Shown piece by piece: positions 13,674-25,180 of a stretch of DNA of 64,000 nucleotides. Source of the DNA: Embiotoca jacksoni (lineage: Eukaryota > Chordata > Actinopteri > Embiotocidae); the NCBI GenBank assembly GCA_022577435.1, contig JAKOON010000011.1, forward strand, positions 2,119,001 through 2,183,000, in the 5' to 3' direction. The notes under the pieces were generated by a model. That model did no database searches. It had not been told where the DNA came from and saw only the letters and a list, made by a program, of their open reading frames with translations. Both the position numbers and the translations under genes were made by a program. Within the stretch, counting starts at the first letter, position 1. Every line of letters starts with the position of its first letter.

Positions 13674-16589
13674 CACTCTGTAAGGACCTGCCTGGCATCA
13701 CTTTGCTGATGCAAACAGTTTGATAGATGATGTTTAGCGGTAGAAGGGATCCTGGTCCCGTGCCCCCACTGGCATTTTACCATGTTGAACCTGATGGGAT
13801 GTGCTTGCGGTCCCTGTCCATAGCTATTTATTATCATATTTCTCATTTCATGAATACCCTATCTGTTACAACATTATTTATAGTTTCTGGCTCATTACAC
13901 CACAGTCCGGTCCAGAGCAGACCAAACTTAGAAAAAAGTACTTGTGTTATTGATTTTATCATTGTAGGGTTGTTGGATGTGACAGGAAAAAAAGTGGGAA
14001 TGTAAGGATGCATGACATGCAACTAAAGTCATAAAATAACCTTCCTTCTGATGAACTTTGTCATCTATGTGTTTTATATGGACAATGATGCAGCAATTTA
14101 AAAGAAAAATAAAAATCTTACGCTCGAACATCATTTGAATTTGCGGCTCCTCGACCGATGATGAAAGCCAATGACGTTTAGGGAGCAAATCTTATGAATC
14201 TAGAGGTCGGAGGAGAAACTCGATATGTAAAGGCGTGAATGAGAGCTAATACATGCATGCGAGTGAAACGGTGGAAAGGTGATTGACCGCTGCTGGTGTG
14301 AAAGCGCTGATGGATGCTTGAGAATGTCATCTTGATTGTACGTGAAAGGAGAGAAAGAAGTAAGAAGAGAGGAACGGGATGGAGGTGGGGGCTGTGTTTA
14401 GATTGGCTTGTGTGAATGTGCTGTAGCCGTGGGAGTTAATTTTCTGCATAGCTGAGCACTGAAAGTATGAAAAACAGCTGTGTGTTGCAGGGAGATAGCC
14501 GCTCGTAAGACAGAGCAGCACTGCAGGATGCTGGAAGGCTTGTTTGACAGGATGTGGATGTCCTCAGGAGGTTACTGCGGCGCTGCCTTCACACAGGCCT
14601 TTGAATTCAGAGGATGGTGTCGTGCAGTGTGCAAAGGTGCACGCCTGAGAGGCCATTTTTTTATATATATACTGTATAAGCTAGCCATTAAATATCTAAC
14701 AGTGGAGCTCAAAACACTGGCATGCATTTAACATCCTGATTATCTGTAGGTAGATACTTTGCACTTTAATAAGAGCTTTAATTCTATTGTATTTTTGTAC
14801 TGATAAACTTGGATGAAGAAAATCACATTTAAATTAAACACAGGTTTCCGTTATTCTATTATTTATCTTGGACTGGCATCTTTTTAAAGTAAGTTTTAAG
14901 TTTGAGTTTTAACTTTATTTTCATATATTGCAAGGCAACAACGGTAATTCAACTGCAGCAGAAACATTGTGCTTCAGGTTCCTCTTGATGGCACATAACA
15001 CGAAATATAAAATACACAAAATAAATAGCTCGCAGCACCATCTTTGTAAACAAGTCAAAATCCAGTGCTAGGTGTATTTCAGTTAGCTAGCGGGTTGCTG
15101 TGTGAATGCAGAATATGTATAGTGTTGATATTTGGCATATACACCAAGCTACGCATAGCAGAGATGGAGGTTTGAAAATAAGTCTGTCTGAAGGGCTACA
15201 GTACCCGCTCCACATTTGTATAAGTCACAGTAAAAAAGCTCAGTAAAATTATAATTGCTATTTAGTTGCCTAATTTTCAGGTCCTGGTATTGTCCATGTC
15301 CTGTCTCCCTGTCATGGCGCACTGGGCCACTTGCATTGTCATTAGTAATATTATTAGTGACCCCAGTGCTTTTCCTACAATGACAGGTCTAAATATCTTC
15401 TGTGAAAGGGGCCCATCTTTATGAACAGCGGTGAATCCCTAATGGAAGACATGAATGTTTAATATTCTTTTTCCGTATTAAAAAAAAAAATAACGCTCAA
15501 AACCCAAAATGTCTGCTGAAGAGGTGTAATTCAGAGGCTTCTGGGCTACATCAGAGAATGATGTGTTTATTTGTGCTGAGTTTGACTTCAGCTGATAAAA
15601 CCCAGAATAGGAATAAGACAGGAAATGAGACAGAGCTGATAGTGAAACGTTTCAGATTTAAAAGCCTGAGCAGAGAGCATCGCTCCTTCTGTACTGCTTG
15701 ATTGGCTGAAAGATAAAAGACTTACAGTCTGGATGGAACAGTTGAGCTAAGTATTTGAAATCACTGAAGGCTTAAACAGCTCCTAATGGCAGGGCAGAGA
15801 AGCTAATTACTTCACAGTGACAAATGAGTTTGAAAAACACAAAGACAAAATCTGCACAACTCTGATATTGGTCTGTATTGTGTTCGACAGGGATATTTAC
15901 AACAATGACAAATTGAGAGTAATTTCACATTTAATTATGCCAATACATTGTTGTTCTTGATGTCATCTAATGTATTCACTTTTAACTGATGTTTACATAT
16001 CTCTGAAGCAACAGAATCTCTACATGCAGAGGACAAATAGCAAAGAAGAAATCTGTTCTTACAGAACGACAACTTCTGTGTAGAGAGGAGATCATGACGG
16101 ATGGATGACTCGACACAAAACACGGGACTTTGCTAAGGGAAAGGCTGTTTACTGTAAAGTTTCCTGGCAGTCAGAGTTGGTGTCTTTATTGTAACGATGA
16201 TGAGGAAGGTCTCCAAACCATAATGTTTTCCTATTCATGGTTGTGGTTATTGTTGTGTAGGACATTTACAGTTAAAGTGTTTTGTAATTTGGAGGACTTG
16301 ATGCCACGTCAGCCTCCAAACATCTCACCACCCCAATGACTGATTTGTAGAGTGCTTCAAATACAGCAGAGCTGGTGTTGAGTCAACTGATGGCTATTTT
16401 CGCCTTTTTAGAAAGAGTCTTAACAATTAATCAGACTAAGAAAAACTTAATTTTGTTACAGTTGCACATGATAGAATGGAATTTGTAAATACATAAATGC
16501 GGCAGAGAAAAGGATAACATTATGATCGATTGTTGTGTTAGACGAGAGGATGGGGGCGGTGGGGGTGTAAACAACAACGGAGATGGTAT

Positions 16590-16946
16590 ATAAAGCTCCC
16601 TGGGGACGCAGCATGGACGTAGCCCCTTTAACAGCTTAATCTGGCTTGCGGACACATTCCATCACTGCAATGCACCATGGTGCCACAACCTGTTGTCAAC
16701 AAGACCGACAAGCCCCCCGCGTCCTCCCCACCACTCTAGGATCCATCCCTGTCTGCCTGAAGCGTTCAAAAGCTGTTGATGACAAACGACGGCATCCGGA
16801 GTATCTCCCACAGCCATCTATTTGTGAAAACACAGAACACCACAGTCATGGAAGTCCTGTTGTGTGTTCCTCACCAGAGCCTCAATCTCATCCATCCCAC
16901 TGTCTGGTGACCTCATGTTGCCCATGACGATAGGAGGGAGAACTGG
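16590..16946 (-). pseudogene. L2/CR1-type LINE fragment, endonuclease region
   Basis: The minus strand reads LPPIVMGNMRSPDSGMDEIE, then CGVLCFHK and a stop, then, after in-frame stops and substitutions, GGLVGLVDNRLWHHG and LRPCCVPRELYI. This order matches the apurinic-endonuclease start of fish L2-like LINEs as I remember it (a GNVRSL block, a CVMCFTETW block, a GGLAVFVN block and an RPYYLPREF block). The glutamate of the usual FTETW motif is missing because a stop follows FHK. At least two stops interrupt it, so it is dead. It lies just downstream, in the minus direction, of a separate LINE 3' end, so the two are not one normal element. Confidence 0.8.
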
Positions 16947-16954
16947 CTCATGGT

Positions 16955-17740
16955 AGGTAGGTAGGTAGTTACTTTATTAATCCCCGAGGGGAATTTTTTT
17001 TCGCTACAGCAGCATACAGAAGCAATAAGATAATAATAGAATAATAGAAAAGCAATAAAATAGCAGTAAATAGCAGTAAAAAATATAAAATATAAAATGC
17101 ACAGTATATACAGTATATACAGTACAGTATATATCTATATATATTATATACAAACAACCAAGAAACACAGTGTTATTGTTATGTGATGGCTTTTGCCAGA
17201 GGTGAGTTATTGTACAGTCTTATTGCGGTCGGCAGGAATGATCTCCTGTATCAGGAATGATCTCCTGTATCAGGAATGATCTCCTGTATCTGTCCTTGTG
17301 ACAGCGGAGCTGGAGGAGTCTTTTAGAGAAAGTGCTCCGCTGTCCCTGCAGCAGGTGGTGGAGAGGGTGGTCAGGATTATCCACTTTGGATAATAGTTTG
17401 TTCAGCGTCCTCCTCTCCACCACCTTTTCCAGACTGTCCAGATTGCAGCCGATGATGGAGCCGGCCTTCTTAACCAGTTTGTTAAGTCTGTTGGTGTCAC
17501 CGGCTCCAATGCTGCTCCCCCAGCAGACCCCAGTGAAGTACAATGCACTGGCCACAACAGACTGGTAGAACATCTCCAACATCTTGCTGCACACATTGAA
17601 GGATCGAAGTTTCCTCAAGAAAAAGAGTCGACTCATCACCTTCTTGTAGACAGCGTTGATGTTGGTCTTCCAGTTCAGTCTGTTGTCGATGGACACACCC
17701 AGGTACTTGTACTCCTCATATCTCCTCCTCGCCATCAGTC
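16955..17740 (-). pseudogene. L2/CR1-type LINE fragment, 3' end of ORF2 plus tail
   Basis: On the minus strand an open frame of 171 codons starts at 17735. It carries YLGVSIDNRLNWKTNI, then SRLFFLRKLRSFNVC, then FYQSVVASALYFTGVCWG, then ERRTLNKLLSKVDNPDHPLH: the region after the catalytic reverse-transcriptase motifs in fish L2-like LINEs. An A/T-rich 3' region follows, ending with a cctcggggattaataaagta-type terminus and a short gtag tandem at 16955-16975. The 5' part, including the catalytic motifs, is absent, as in usual 5' truncation. An exact 19-bp triplication near the ORF end shifts the last codons out of frame. Confidence 0.88.
17234..17290 (-). repeat. Three exact 19-bp tandem copies inside LINE ORF
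   Basis: The unit aggaatgatctcctgtatc occurs three times without mismatch (17234-17252, 17253-17271, 17272-17290). On the LINE coding strand it falls in the RYRRSF segment. Two extra units add 38 bp, which is not a multiple of three, so the frame shifts and the usual carboxy end (LPTAIRLYN-like) is read only in another frame. Confidence 0.95.
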
Positions 17741-18109
17741 TGTCTCAATCAAGCCACTGTCATTTTATTTCTTCTCTGCATCCTCGGCGTGTCCTCCTCC
17801 TTCAGATTTCTGCCAGGATGTCTGTAGCCATGCCAACCGGCTATGGCTTGATCAGCTGGACCCTGGTGTAAACAACACAAGCGTGGAGTTGCTGTGCAAC
17901 GGTAGTATCGTTGAATGAAATAAGTAATAGCATGGCGAAAACAATCAGAGCAGAAATTTCCCAAACCAGCATGTCCAGAGATGCAGCAGCTCAATAAAGT
18001 CACCCGCAGTCATCCAAGTGGGACAAAAAGACTCTTAACAGGCTGGGAATAAACATGTGGATGTCATCTTCCTGTTAAGCTTGCAAGCTGAAAATGAAGT
18101 ACACTCTAG

Positions 18110-18659
18110 CTGTGTTCCAATGACATACATCCAATAACAAACAGTGCTCTTACATGTGAGGACTCTTACTTGTGTAGTGCAGGAATTTTGACAGAGAAGT
18201 GTTGTTTCGTACCGCACACTGCTGCTCTGCACTGACCAGAAATAACCTCATCATGTCAACACATCACCCGGCAGAATATATGCAGCTTTAATTATTTTAC
18301 CCAGAAATGAAAGGTTTTTTTGCGCCCTCTGTTTAGCACCATCAATAAACACACAGATGTTTCTGTCCTGCAGCTGAAGTGAGGAAGAAACACTTTTGTT
18401 TGGTGTCCGAAGAACAGCTGCAGCTTCCTCAGACGCCTTTATTTTAAAATACTGTACGTCAGTGGCCCCGCCCCTTCCTCTACGCAGCCAAGATGGCGAC
18501 CGTTTCGGGTGGAAAGTGTCCAACGTTTCACACTTCTTTTTTGGACCGTTTTGAGTGCATCATCCTGGTACTTTGTAATGCACTGCATTTACAGTGCGAA
18601 CGCACTTATGCACTCAAAATAGTGAGTGTTAGTACACAAGTACACCATTTGGAACACAG
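18110..18659. mobile_element. Short TIR element (MITE-like)
   Basis: The left end ctgtgttccaatg and the right end, reversed ctgtgttccaaatg, are inverted repeats of 11 exact bases plus weaker matches. The 550-bp unit encodes nothing recognisable. The flanks cactctag and cactaggt share only part of their bases, so the target duplication is uncertain. A similar repeat is familiar from other fish. Confidence 0.6.
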
Positions 18660-20566
18660 CACTAGGTTTGGTTGGTACAACCCACCACTCTGTTACGTCT
18701 TTATTGGTACTTTAATCCTGGCAGTTTTAACCCCTTTTAACGACTGTAGCTAAACCACAACCAGGTTATTTGTCAGTACCTTCATGGTTTCTAATCCATA
18801 ACAGAGTTTAAATCACTGATGTTGACATTGGTTTGTTGTTTTAAACAAAATGAAGGCATGAACTAATACTCCGGACATTTCCCTCCGTTCTGAAGCAGCA
18901 GCTTGATGACTGCAGGTGAACACAGGTGAGAAACCTGTGTGAAACTGCTCGGAAATGCTCTGTTTGTCTGTGCGGCATTATTCATGACCACCTGTCCCAC
19001 TCAGCTGTATAATTTAATTGCCTGCGACCCTTAAGTGTCCTCCATGGACCAGAGTGGTATTCACTCCTACTTGGTGCTCAGCAGCGCTTATTTATTGGTG
19101 CTGACTGCGGGATTCGGACTGCTCGCTCAGCCTCCTACTCGCCCCATAAAAAGCGCCAGTATGTTCATAAACTCATATTGAATAAAAGCACGGAACGCCT
19201 TTTAACTTGCCAGGCACGTGGCGAACAAGGAGTTTGTAAAGAAGCTGTATTTCAAAGAATTATAAACACTTATTCCCAACTTCTCCTTTTGATGATGCAG
19301 CTCTGCCTCGTCGCGGCTCTTTGTGTTTCCCACTTTGAGATCGTTCTGCAGAAAGTAGATCACGTCGGCTTTGATGGCCTTTTTGGCAGTCGATGATCAA
19401 ATTTGTTTATTACCTAAACTCTTGAGTAATGTTTGGCTCTACCTGCTTTTATTCAGCTTGAGTTTTTTTTTAGAGCTGAGAGCTCTGCATGTCTTCACTG
19501 GAGGTGACAGGAAGGAAGAGCAGGAGGAAACACAGATGAAGATAAAACGTCTGGTGTCAAATCTGTGGGTTTTTGCTCAGGCTGCCGTTTTCCTGTCAGT
19601 TGGTTGGTATTGATTAATTTATGGCCCGGCTGATCAGGATTCCGGTGTATTGCGGTGAATATCGTGTGTTGGGGAAGGATGATTTTATTTAAGACATTAA
19701 ATCAATGTTCTATTAAAAAAATAAATATGTAATCTTTTTATGATTGACTGATGTGACCGGTGTGGAGCAGCAGCAGCTTATGCATGCAAACGGCATTGCT
19801 GCTGTACAGTGATTCATCATTTGGAAATGATGCAGTGCTTAATGCAGGATAATGCAGAGGCTCAGTTTACTACGGTGGGTCCTCCATGTGCCGCGTCATT
19901 TTTCTGTAACAAAAGACATGTAAGACGTCACGGGAGTGCAGAATTGATCTGTTTCCTCCGTTTCTCACTCATACTAATTTGAGTCTCTTCTCATCTTCTC
20001 CGTCTCCTCGCTCCTCTCTGCTGTGTAAACGAAATTAAACACACAGTAAAGTAGAACAGTCAATCAAATACTGTCAGAGCAACAGAGGTTCGTGTGCCCT
20101 TGTGTTAGAGCATGCTTTGTGCTATGTGCTGGAGGAAATGTTATTTGTTCAGTGTGATAGGAATCGAGTGTTTCACCCTGGTTTTATGTCCCCATGCATC
20201 CAACATATGTTGCTTTTTTTTCTGCTGCTCCAACAAATTTTGTCTGCCCCTGATAAAAAGAGCTCAGAATTATTCTTCAATACAAAATGGGAAGAGGTGG
20301 TAAATACTGTATGCTGATACATCTCAGCGTAATTAAGAAAACATACTGTAAGTATTAACCTGCTTATGTATTTTTAGCCACGCTGGTGACGTGACTCTTG
20401 CTACGTTGGTCTGGCTTTGGACCAGAATAAAATATATTTTCAGACATTCATGATTCTTAGAGGATGAATCCTACTGTTTATGGTGGAGATATGAGATCCC
20501 CGTATCTCCACTATAAAGCCGGCATTTAAGGTTCCCTCACCAGCTATTTTCCCATGATGTTTGGAG

Positions 20567-21399
20567 TAGGGGCGTGCATATTGTTAAACGGTAATACCGG
20601 CATAATAGTTCAGATAATAGAAAATATGTATATCGTGATAAATGGAATTTTGCAACCTGTTGACGTAATGACGTCATACTGTTACGCAGCGGAACTGTAT
20701 GACGTAGGTTTGTAGCAGACTGAGCAACAAGCGTGCTGGAAGCCGCTGTGTTCTTCAAGTTTTCAGCTCCTTGTGAGTTTAATTGACGGTCGCACTATTT
20801 CTCCTGCGTTCCTCCTGCGTCGTCTCTGCGTGTGTCAGCCAGCGTTGCAGGCCAATCGAAATGACAAGCGCACCTCTGGTACTCATATTAAATTATCCTG
20901 AACTCTAAGATTCATTTAGCAGACCAGAATAATGCAATTTAATTTCAGGCAGAAGACCTTGCAAAATAAAAGTGCAACAAAAGCCCAGAACTACGTTATT
21001 AATCGGCAAACGTCGACCCTTGATTTCAGAAAATCAGGCCTAAACATCGCTGGATCTGCCGACAGCGGTGAGGAAACATTAGAAGCTCTACATGTGATGT
21101 TAGTCCTGGCAGAGCAGCAGCTCTCCTGCACCTCCAAGTCCTCTGAATCTCACTTAGAGTTACTGTTGTTTACAAAGTAAAAACGGAGAGATCATTTTTG
21201 TAAATTTGTTAATAAATATGAATAAAATAATAAAGTATTTTTGTTCAAATTAACAAAATACTTGTTCAAATAACTTGTATGCTATTGAAATTACTTATCA
21301 AATATTTTTCAGTTTTTGTCATAACGTCAAGAATATCGTTATCGTAAAAATACCCGGATGTATCATCATATTATTTTAGGGTCATATCGCCCACCTCTA
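20567..21399. mobile_element. TIR element, probably hAT-like
   Basis: The left end taggggcgtgcatat and the reversed right end tagaggtgggcgatat are imperfect inverted repeats. The flanks gtttggag (20559-20566) and atatggag (21400-21407) agree at 6 of 8 bases. The ends are of the type seen in fish repeats that begin with a ggtgggcgatat string. No transposase motif is present in the 833 bp. Confidence 0.55.
20843..20960 (+). repeat. Copy 1 of a ~118-bp duplicated segment
   Basis: From gttgcaggccaatcg to ggcagaagacctt this segment matches 23283-23401 along its whole length with scattered differences. It lies inside the TIR element at 20567-21399. Confidence 0.8.
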
Positions 21400-21539
21400 A
21401 TATGGAGCAGATATTAATGTCTCCTGGACAAATTGCAGAAACCATGTTGAACCTCAGATTTTTCATCTTGAGCCATAATTTCAGATCAAAGTGTAAGTTT
21501 ATACAATACATTCTCAGCTGTACTTTACATTAGTGTTAG

Positions 21540-21540
<1 letters not shown>

Positions 21541-21578
<38 letters not shown>
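21541..21578. repeat. (TAG)n trinucleotide repeat
   Basis: About 38 bp of tag repeats, ending tagtata. It lies about 140 bp past the TIR element at 20567-21399. Confidence 0.95.
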
Positions 21579-22023
21579 TACTAACATTCTAAACTAAGAG
21601 GATGAATTTGATAAATATGACAGCTGCTGAACAACAACATTGTTTTGGCATTATCACCGATAATATTAGCATGCTATTGTACAGTATTTACTACTATACT
21701 ATAACCACAATCTGTACTGTTGCTGTCTTAACCAGACACGGAACCAAGTGCTCCTTTAAAGTACTCAAATCTGGGTTCGTGTCATTTTGTAAAAACACAC
21801 CCACTTTTAACCCGACATCCTTAAAAGGATGAACATCAAAAGTAATAAATGTGCAAAATTCTATGAACATTTCATTTTTCACTGACTTGCATTATTGTGT
21901 TTTAGTAATTATCTCTTCTGTTGTGTTGTTGTTGTTGTTGTTGGTGACCCGGCACACAGGCTGCATGCATGTGGAGATGTGTGTATGTGTGTGTCTGCTT
22001 GCACTAAAGAACATTGTGAGCTT

Positions 22024-22125
22024 GTGCGTGTGTTTGTGTGTGTTTGTGTGTGTTTGTGTGTGTGTGTTTGTGTGTGTTTGTGTGTGTTTGTGTGTGTGTG
22101 TTTGTGTGTGTTTGTGTGCGTGTGT
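22024..22125. repeat. Compound TG/TTTG microsatellite
   Basis: About 100 bp of TG interrupted at regular intervals by ttt, giving a higher-order unit like tgtgtgtt. Confidence 0.93.
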
Positions 22126-22449
22126 CACTCTCTCCCCAGTGATCCAGTGATGTCGGCCCCCAGGGGCCTCCTGGGGCTTCTGCTTACAATTTGACAGGCA
22201 TGTTGATGAGAAGCCTGCTGTTGCTTATTTCGTCTCTGCTGTGTGGGACAGCGGTGACTGAAGGTACCAACCTATTTGGTTCTTATTTGAAAAATTCTAA
22301 ATGAGATTTTTAATATTGGATCGGCTCAAAGGCAAAGTGAAGCTTCAAAAGGGATTCTGTGATTGAAAAATCACACAAACTGTCTGGTTGAGATAAATGT
22401 TAATATTTGTAGTAAAGCAAATAAGCCAAATAATTACACATCTAAAAAA

Positions 22450-22680
22450 AAATTAGGTAAACCTTCTGAGGGGGCGGGCTTGTGTATGCGTTTGATTGAC
22501 AGCTGAGCTGGCAGGGGCACAGAGCCACAATGTAAACATACTTGCATCGCTAGCTGTACTGTAGATGCCAACAACAGTGTTGTGTTACCAGTAGTACTGA
22601 ATAGCAAGAAGCACACCGTTGAGCAACTGATTGATGCTGACATTTTCACATAAACTGCTGAGTGTGCTACAGCTGACAGG
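22450..22680. repeat. Dispersed repeat with tttgattgacagctg core, copy 1
   Basis: The segment gggggcgggcttgtgtatgc then tttgattgacagctgagctg, followed by agagccacaatgtaaacata, resembles the copy at 43117-43330. No TIR or tail was found. Confidence 0.5.
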
Positions 22681-23282
22681 TTGACTCATATATAGTGTTG
22701 TTATGTGTGCGAAAAGGGACGGGCCTTGGACCAAAAAAATCTCAAATGTACTTTTTGCTTCTTTGGTTTCTTTTAGAACAGTTGATTTTTCATTTCCAGA
22801 GCAGATTTATTTACAGGTTTGATCACCATACCGAGCCTTGTGAATACATTTCTTATGTAACTTCAAGTCATGACATCATCACACTAGTTTATATAATATT
22901 GTGGAATTAAATAACATTTGTGAGGCATAATTAGTGTCATCTGACTGATTTAGTCTACTTGCTGTGTTTCAAATGAGAAAACCAGAATGTGTTGAATTGT
23001 ATCTGGAACCTGTGCGGAGTCGTAGGACTTCATTCAATTCTTTATGACACAAATTCGTCTAGTTTATTAAACTTGAGGTGTTAGCCGTGTTTGACACAGA
23101 TGACTTTGAATATGTTGCACTGTGTCCGCTGTGGTTGTATGAAGAGACGCTGTTAACCTCTTGGTCAACTGTCTTCATCCATTTCGCTGATGTAAAGCTG
23201 TATCTCTAGTTAAACCTTTGAAGTAAGACAGACAGCCAGTCAATCACGAGCCGGGATCATCTTCTTCCTCCTCGTCTTTGCA

Positions 23283-23401
23283 TTGCAGGCCAATCGCAGT
23301 GACAAGCGCACATCTGGGACTCATATTTAATTATCCTGAACTCTAGATTTATGTTTTATAACAGACCAGAATAATGCAATTTAATTTCAGGGAGAGGACC
23401 T
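23283..23401 (+). repeat. Copy 2 of a ~118-bp duplicated segment
   Basis: Same orientation as the copy at 20843-20960, sharing gcaggccaatcg, tgacaagcgcac, ttatcctgaactct and agaccagaataatgcaattt. The ends of the TIR element are not recognised around this copy. Confidence 0.8.
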
Positions 23402-24593
23402 TAGCTTCCCCTGCAAACAGAAATTCATAAAAGGCTTGAACATTATCACGCACATTATCACGCACAGTGGACATGCATATATAGTGATGTATAATGTGAC
23501 TACCCACACTCTGTAGTAGAGTGGCAGCTCTTCAGGCGTGTAAAAGTTCCTATCCAGGTACGATAGTAGAAACTTTGCTGCCTCCACAGTCTTTTGATCT
23601 TCCCACACAAACAAACTCGCCTGAAAACAAAGATAAACTCACACACTCAGACACAGGAAAACACACGCATAAATATTAACTCACACTTGCAGACACTCAG
23701 TTTAGTGGTGCGTAATGAGACCATCTTATACCCTAGTCAGACATGCACTAGTTCCTGCCGAGGTGCTGTAGTTTCTGTTTTCCATAATTCATGTCTCTTG
23801 CCTGCAGAAGTGTCTTTTAAGGAAATGAGGGCAGATGAATAAAAGCCTTGATACTGTGGAGCTCCTGGTGCGTCTGTGGGCAGTGAGGTGGCCCGCTGGT
23901 TAGCAACACCACCCACAGATGTCACTTATTTGACACCTAATTTATGTTCATCTTTTGCCTTGAAAGCAATGATTGAATATGTCCATCAGCAACACAGCGT
24001 ACACTCTACTTCTTGAATTGCTGCGTGTTTCACTGATCACAGCATCTCCATGACTAACACGCAACAACTTTGTGTTTAGTTCCACAGAAGAATGTTCATC
24101 AGTACGACGTTTATATTTCTGTTCCTCCCTCTCTGCACACTTAAAGACAAAGCACACAATCTGTCTCGAACAGCGAGTCCAATCTTGACGACTATCTTTT
24201 GAAATTATGTAAATGTTCAAAAATGTTTCGTGTGCGTCTAAATCCAGACGATCGAAAACATGCTGACTGGTTGTCATGGGAACCGACGGTCATGAGAACT
24301 ACTTTAATCATGCCTATGAATATTAGAGCTTATTAAGGGTGAACTGTTAAACATTTCAAGCAACTCTGACACATTACTACGTCAGCGGTTATGCTCATTT
24401 AAATTCATCATAATACTGTAGTACCACTCAAAGAAGATGAGCATCAGGATTCTACACTGCTTTTAGTCATTGTAGTAGTTTATGTTAAAAAGGCTACCCC
24501 CAACAAAGAATTGGAAACATATTTAAATTATATTTATAGTTCCAAGTATTTAAAGTCCCAAGTTTGATGATAGTAGTTTAAAATATATTTTGG

Positions 24594-24619
24594 AAAAAAA
24601 AAAAAAAAAAAAAAAAAAA
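24594..24619. repeat. (A)26 homopolymer
   Basis: A run of 26 A. It could be the tail of a retroposon, but no source element was recognised next to it. Confidence 0.95.
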
Positions 24620-24654
24620 TGGATGGCCTTAAAATAATATTTTCTTTTCTATCT

Positions 24655-25180
24655 GGTACCCTCTGAGCCCGTCCAGGGTTCCCCGGGTCAGGGACTTTCA
24701 GGGAATATCAGCAAATTTAAAAAAAACCTTGTTTGCAGACAGGGAAAGTGAAGGAATTTGATAATTGTTTTGGCCAAGTCATGGAATATCAGAGAATTTT
24801 GTTTTAATGTTTAAATTCTAGTTGTTATCTATCAAAATGTAATATTTTCCATATATGTAGCTATAACATCAGTTAGTTAGTTATTGTCGATGTGTATGTT
24901 TGGTAGCATTAGTAGTCACTGACAGAAATGGAAAATGTAGCTCATTAGGTTGGGCGCTAATTACCGTTATTGTTAGATAAATTATTTGCCTCTGCAACCT
25001 GTATTTAGACATTTATTTTAATTATTTCAATACCGGCTCGTACAGAGGAGCATGTGCCAGACGTTTTTATGTTTTTCACTGTTTCTTCTGCGCTCAGCAC
25101 AACGGCAGCATGTTTTTCTGTTCATTATAGGTCATGCAATTTCAGTGAAAGTCAGGAAAAGTTTGATATTTGACTGTCTG
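24655..25180. repeat. Probable old DNA-transposon-derived repeat
   Basis: The stretch contains gtcagggactttcagggaat near its left side and gtgaaagtcaggaaaagttt near its right side, with a ttagttagttattgtcgatg block between. I remember this combination from dispersed fish repeats. It has no coding content and the ends are not sharp. Confidence 0.45.

Noticed and set aside
23870..23925. Possible SINE head (gaggtggcccgctggttagc)
   Set aside because: No B box or SINE body follows; too short to support.
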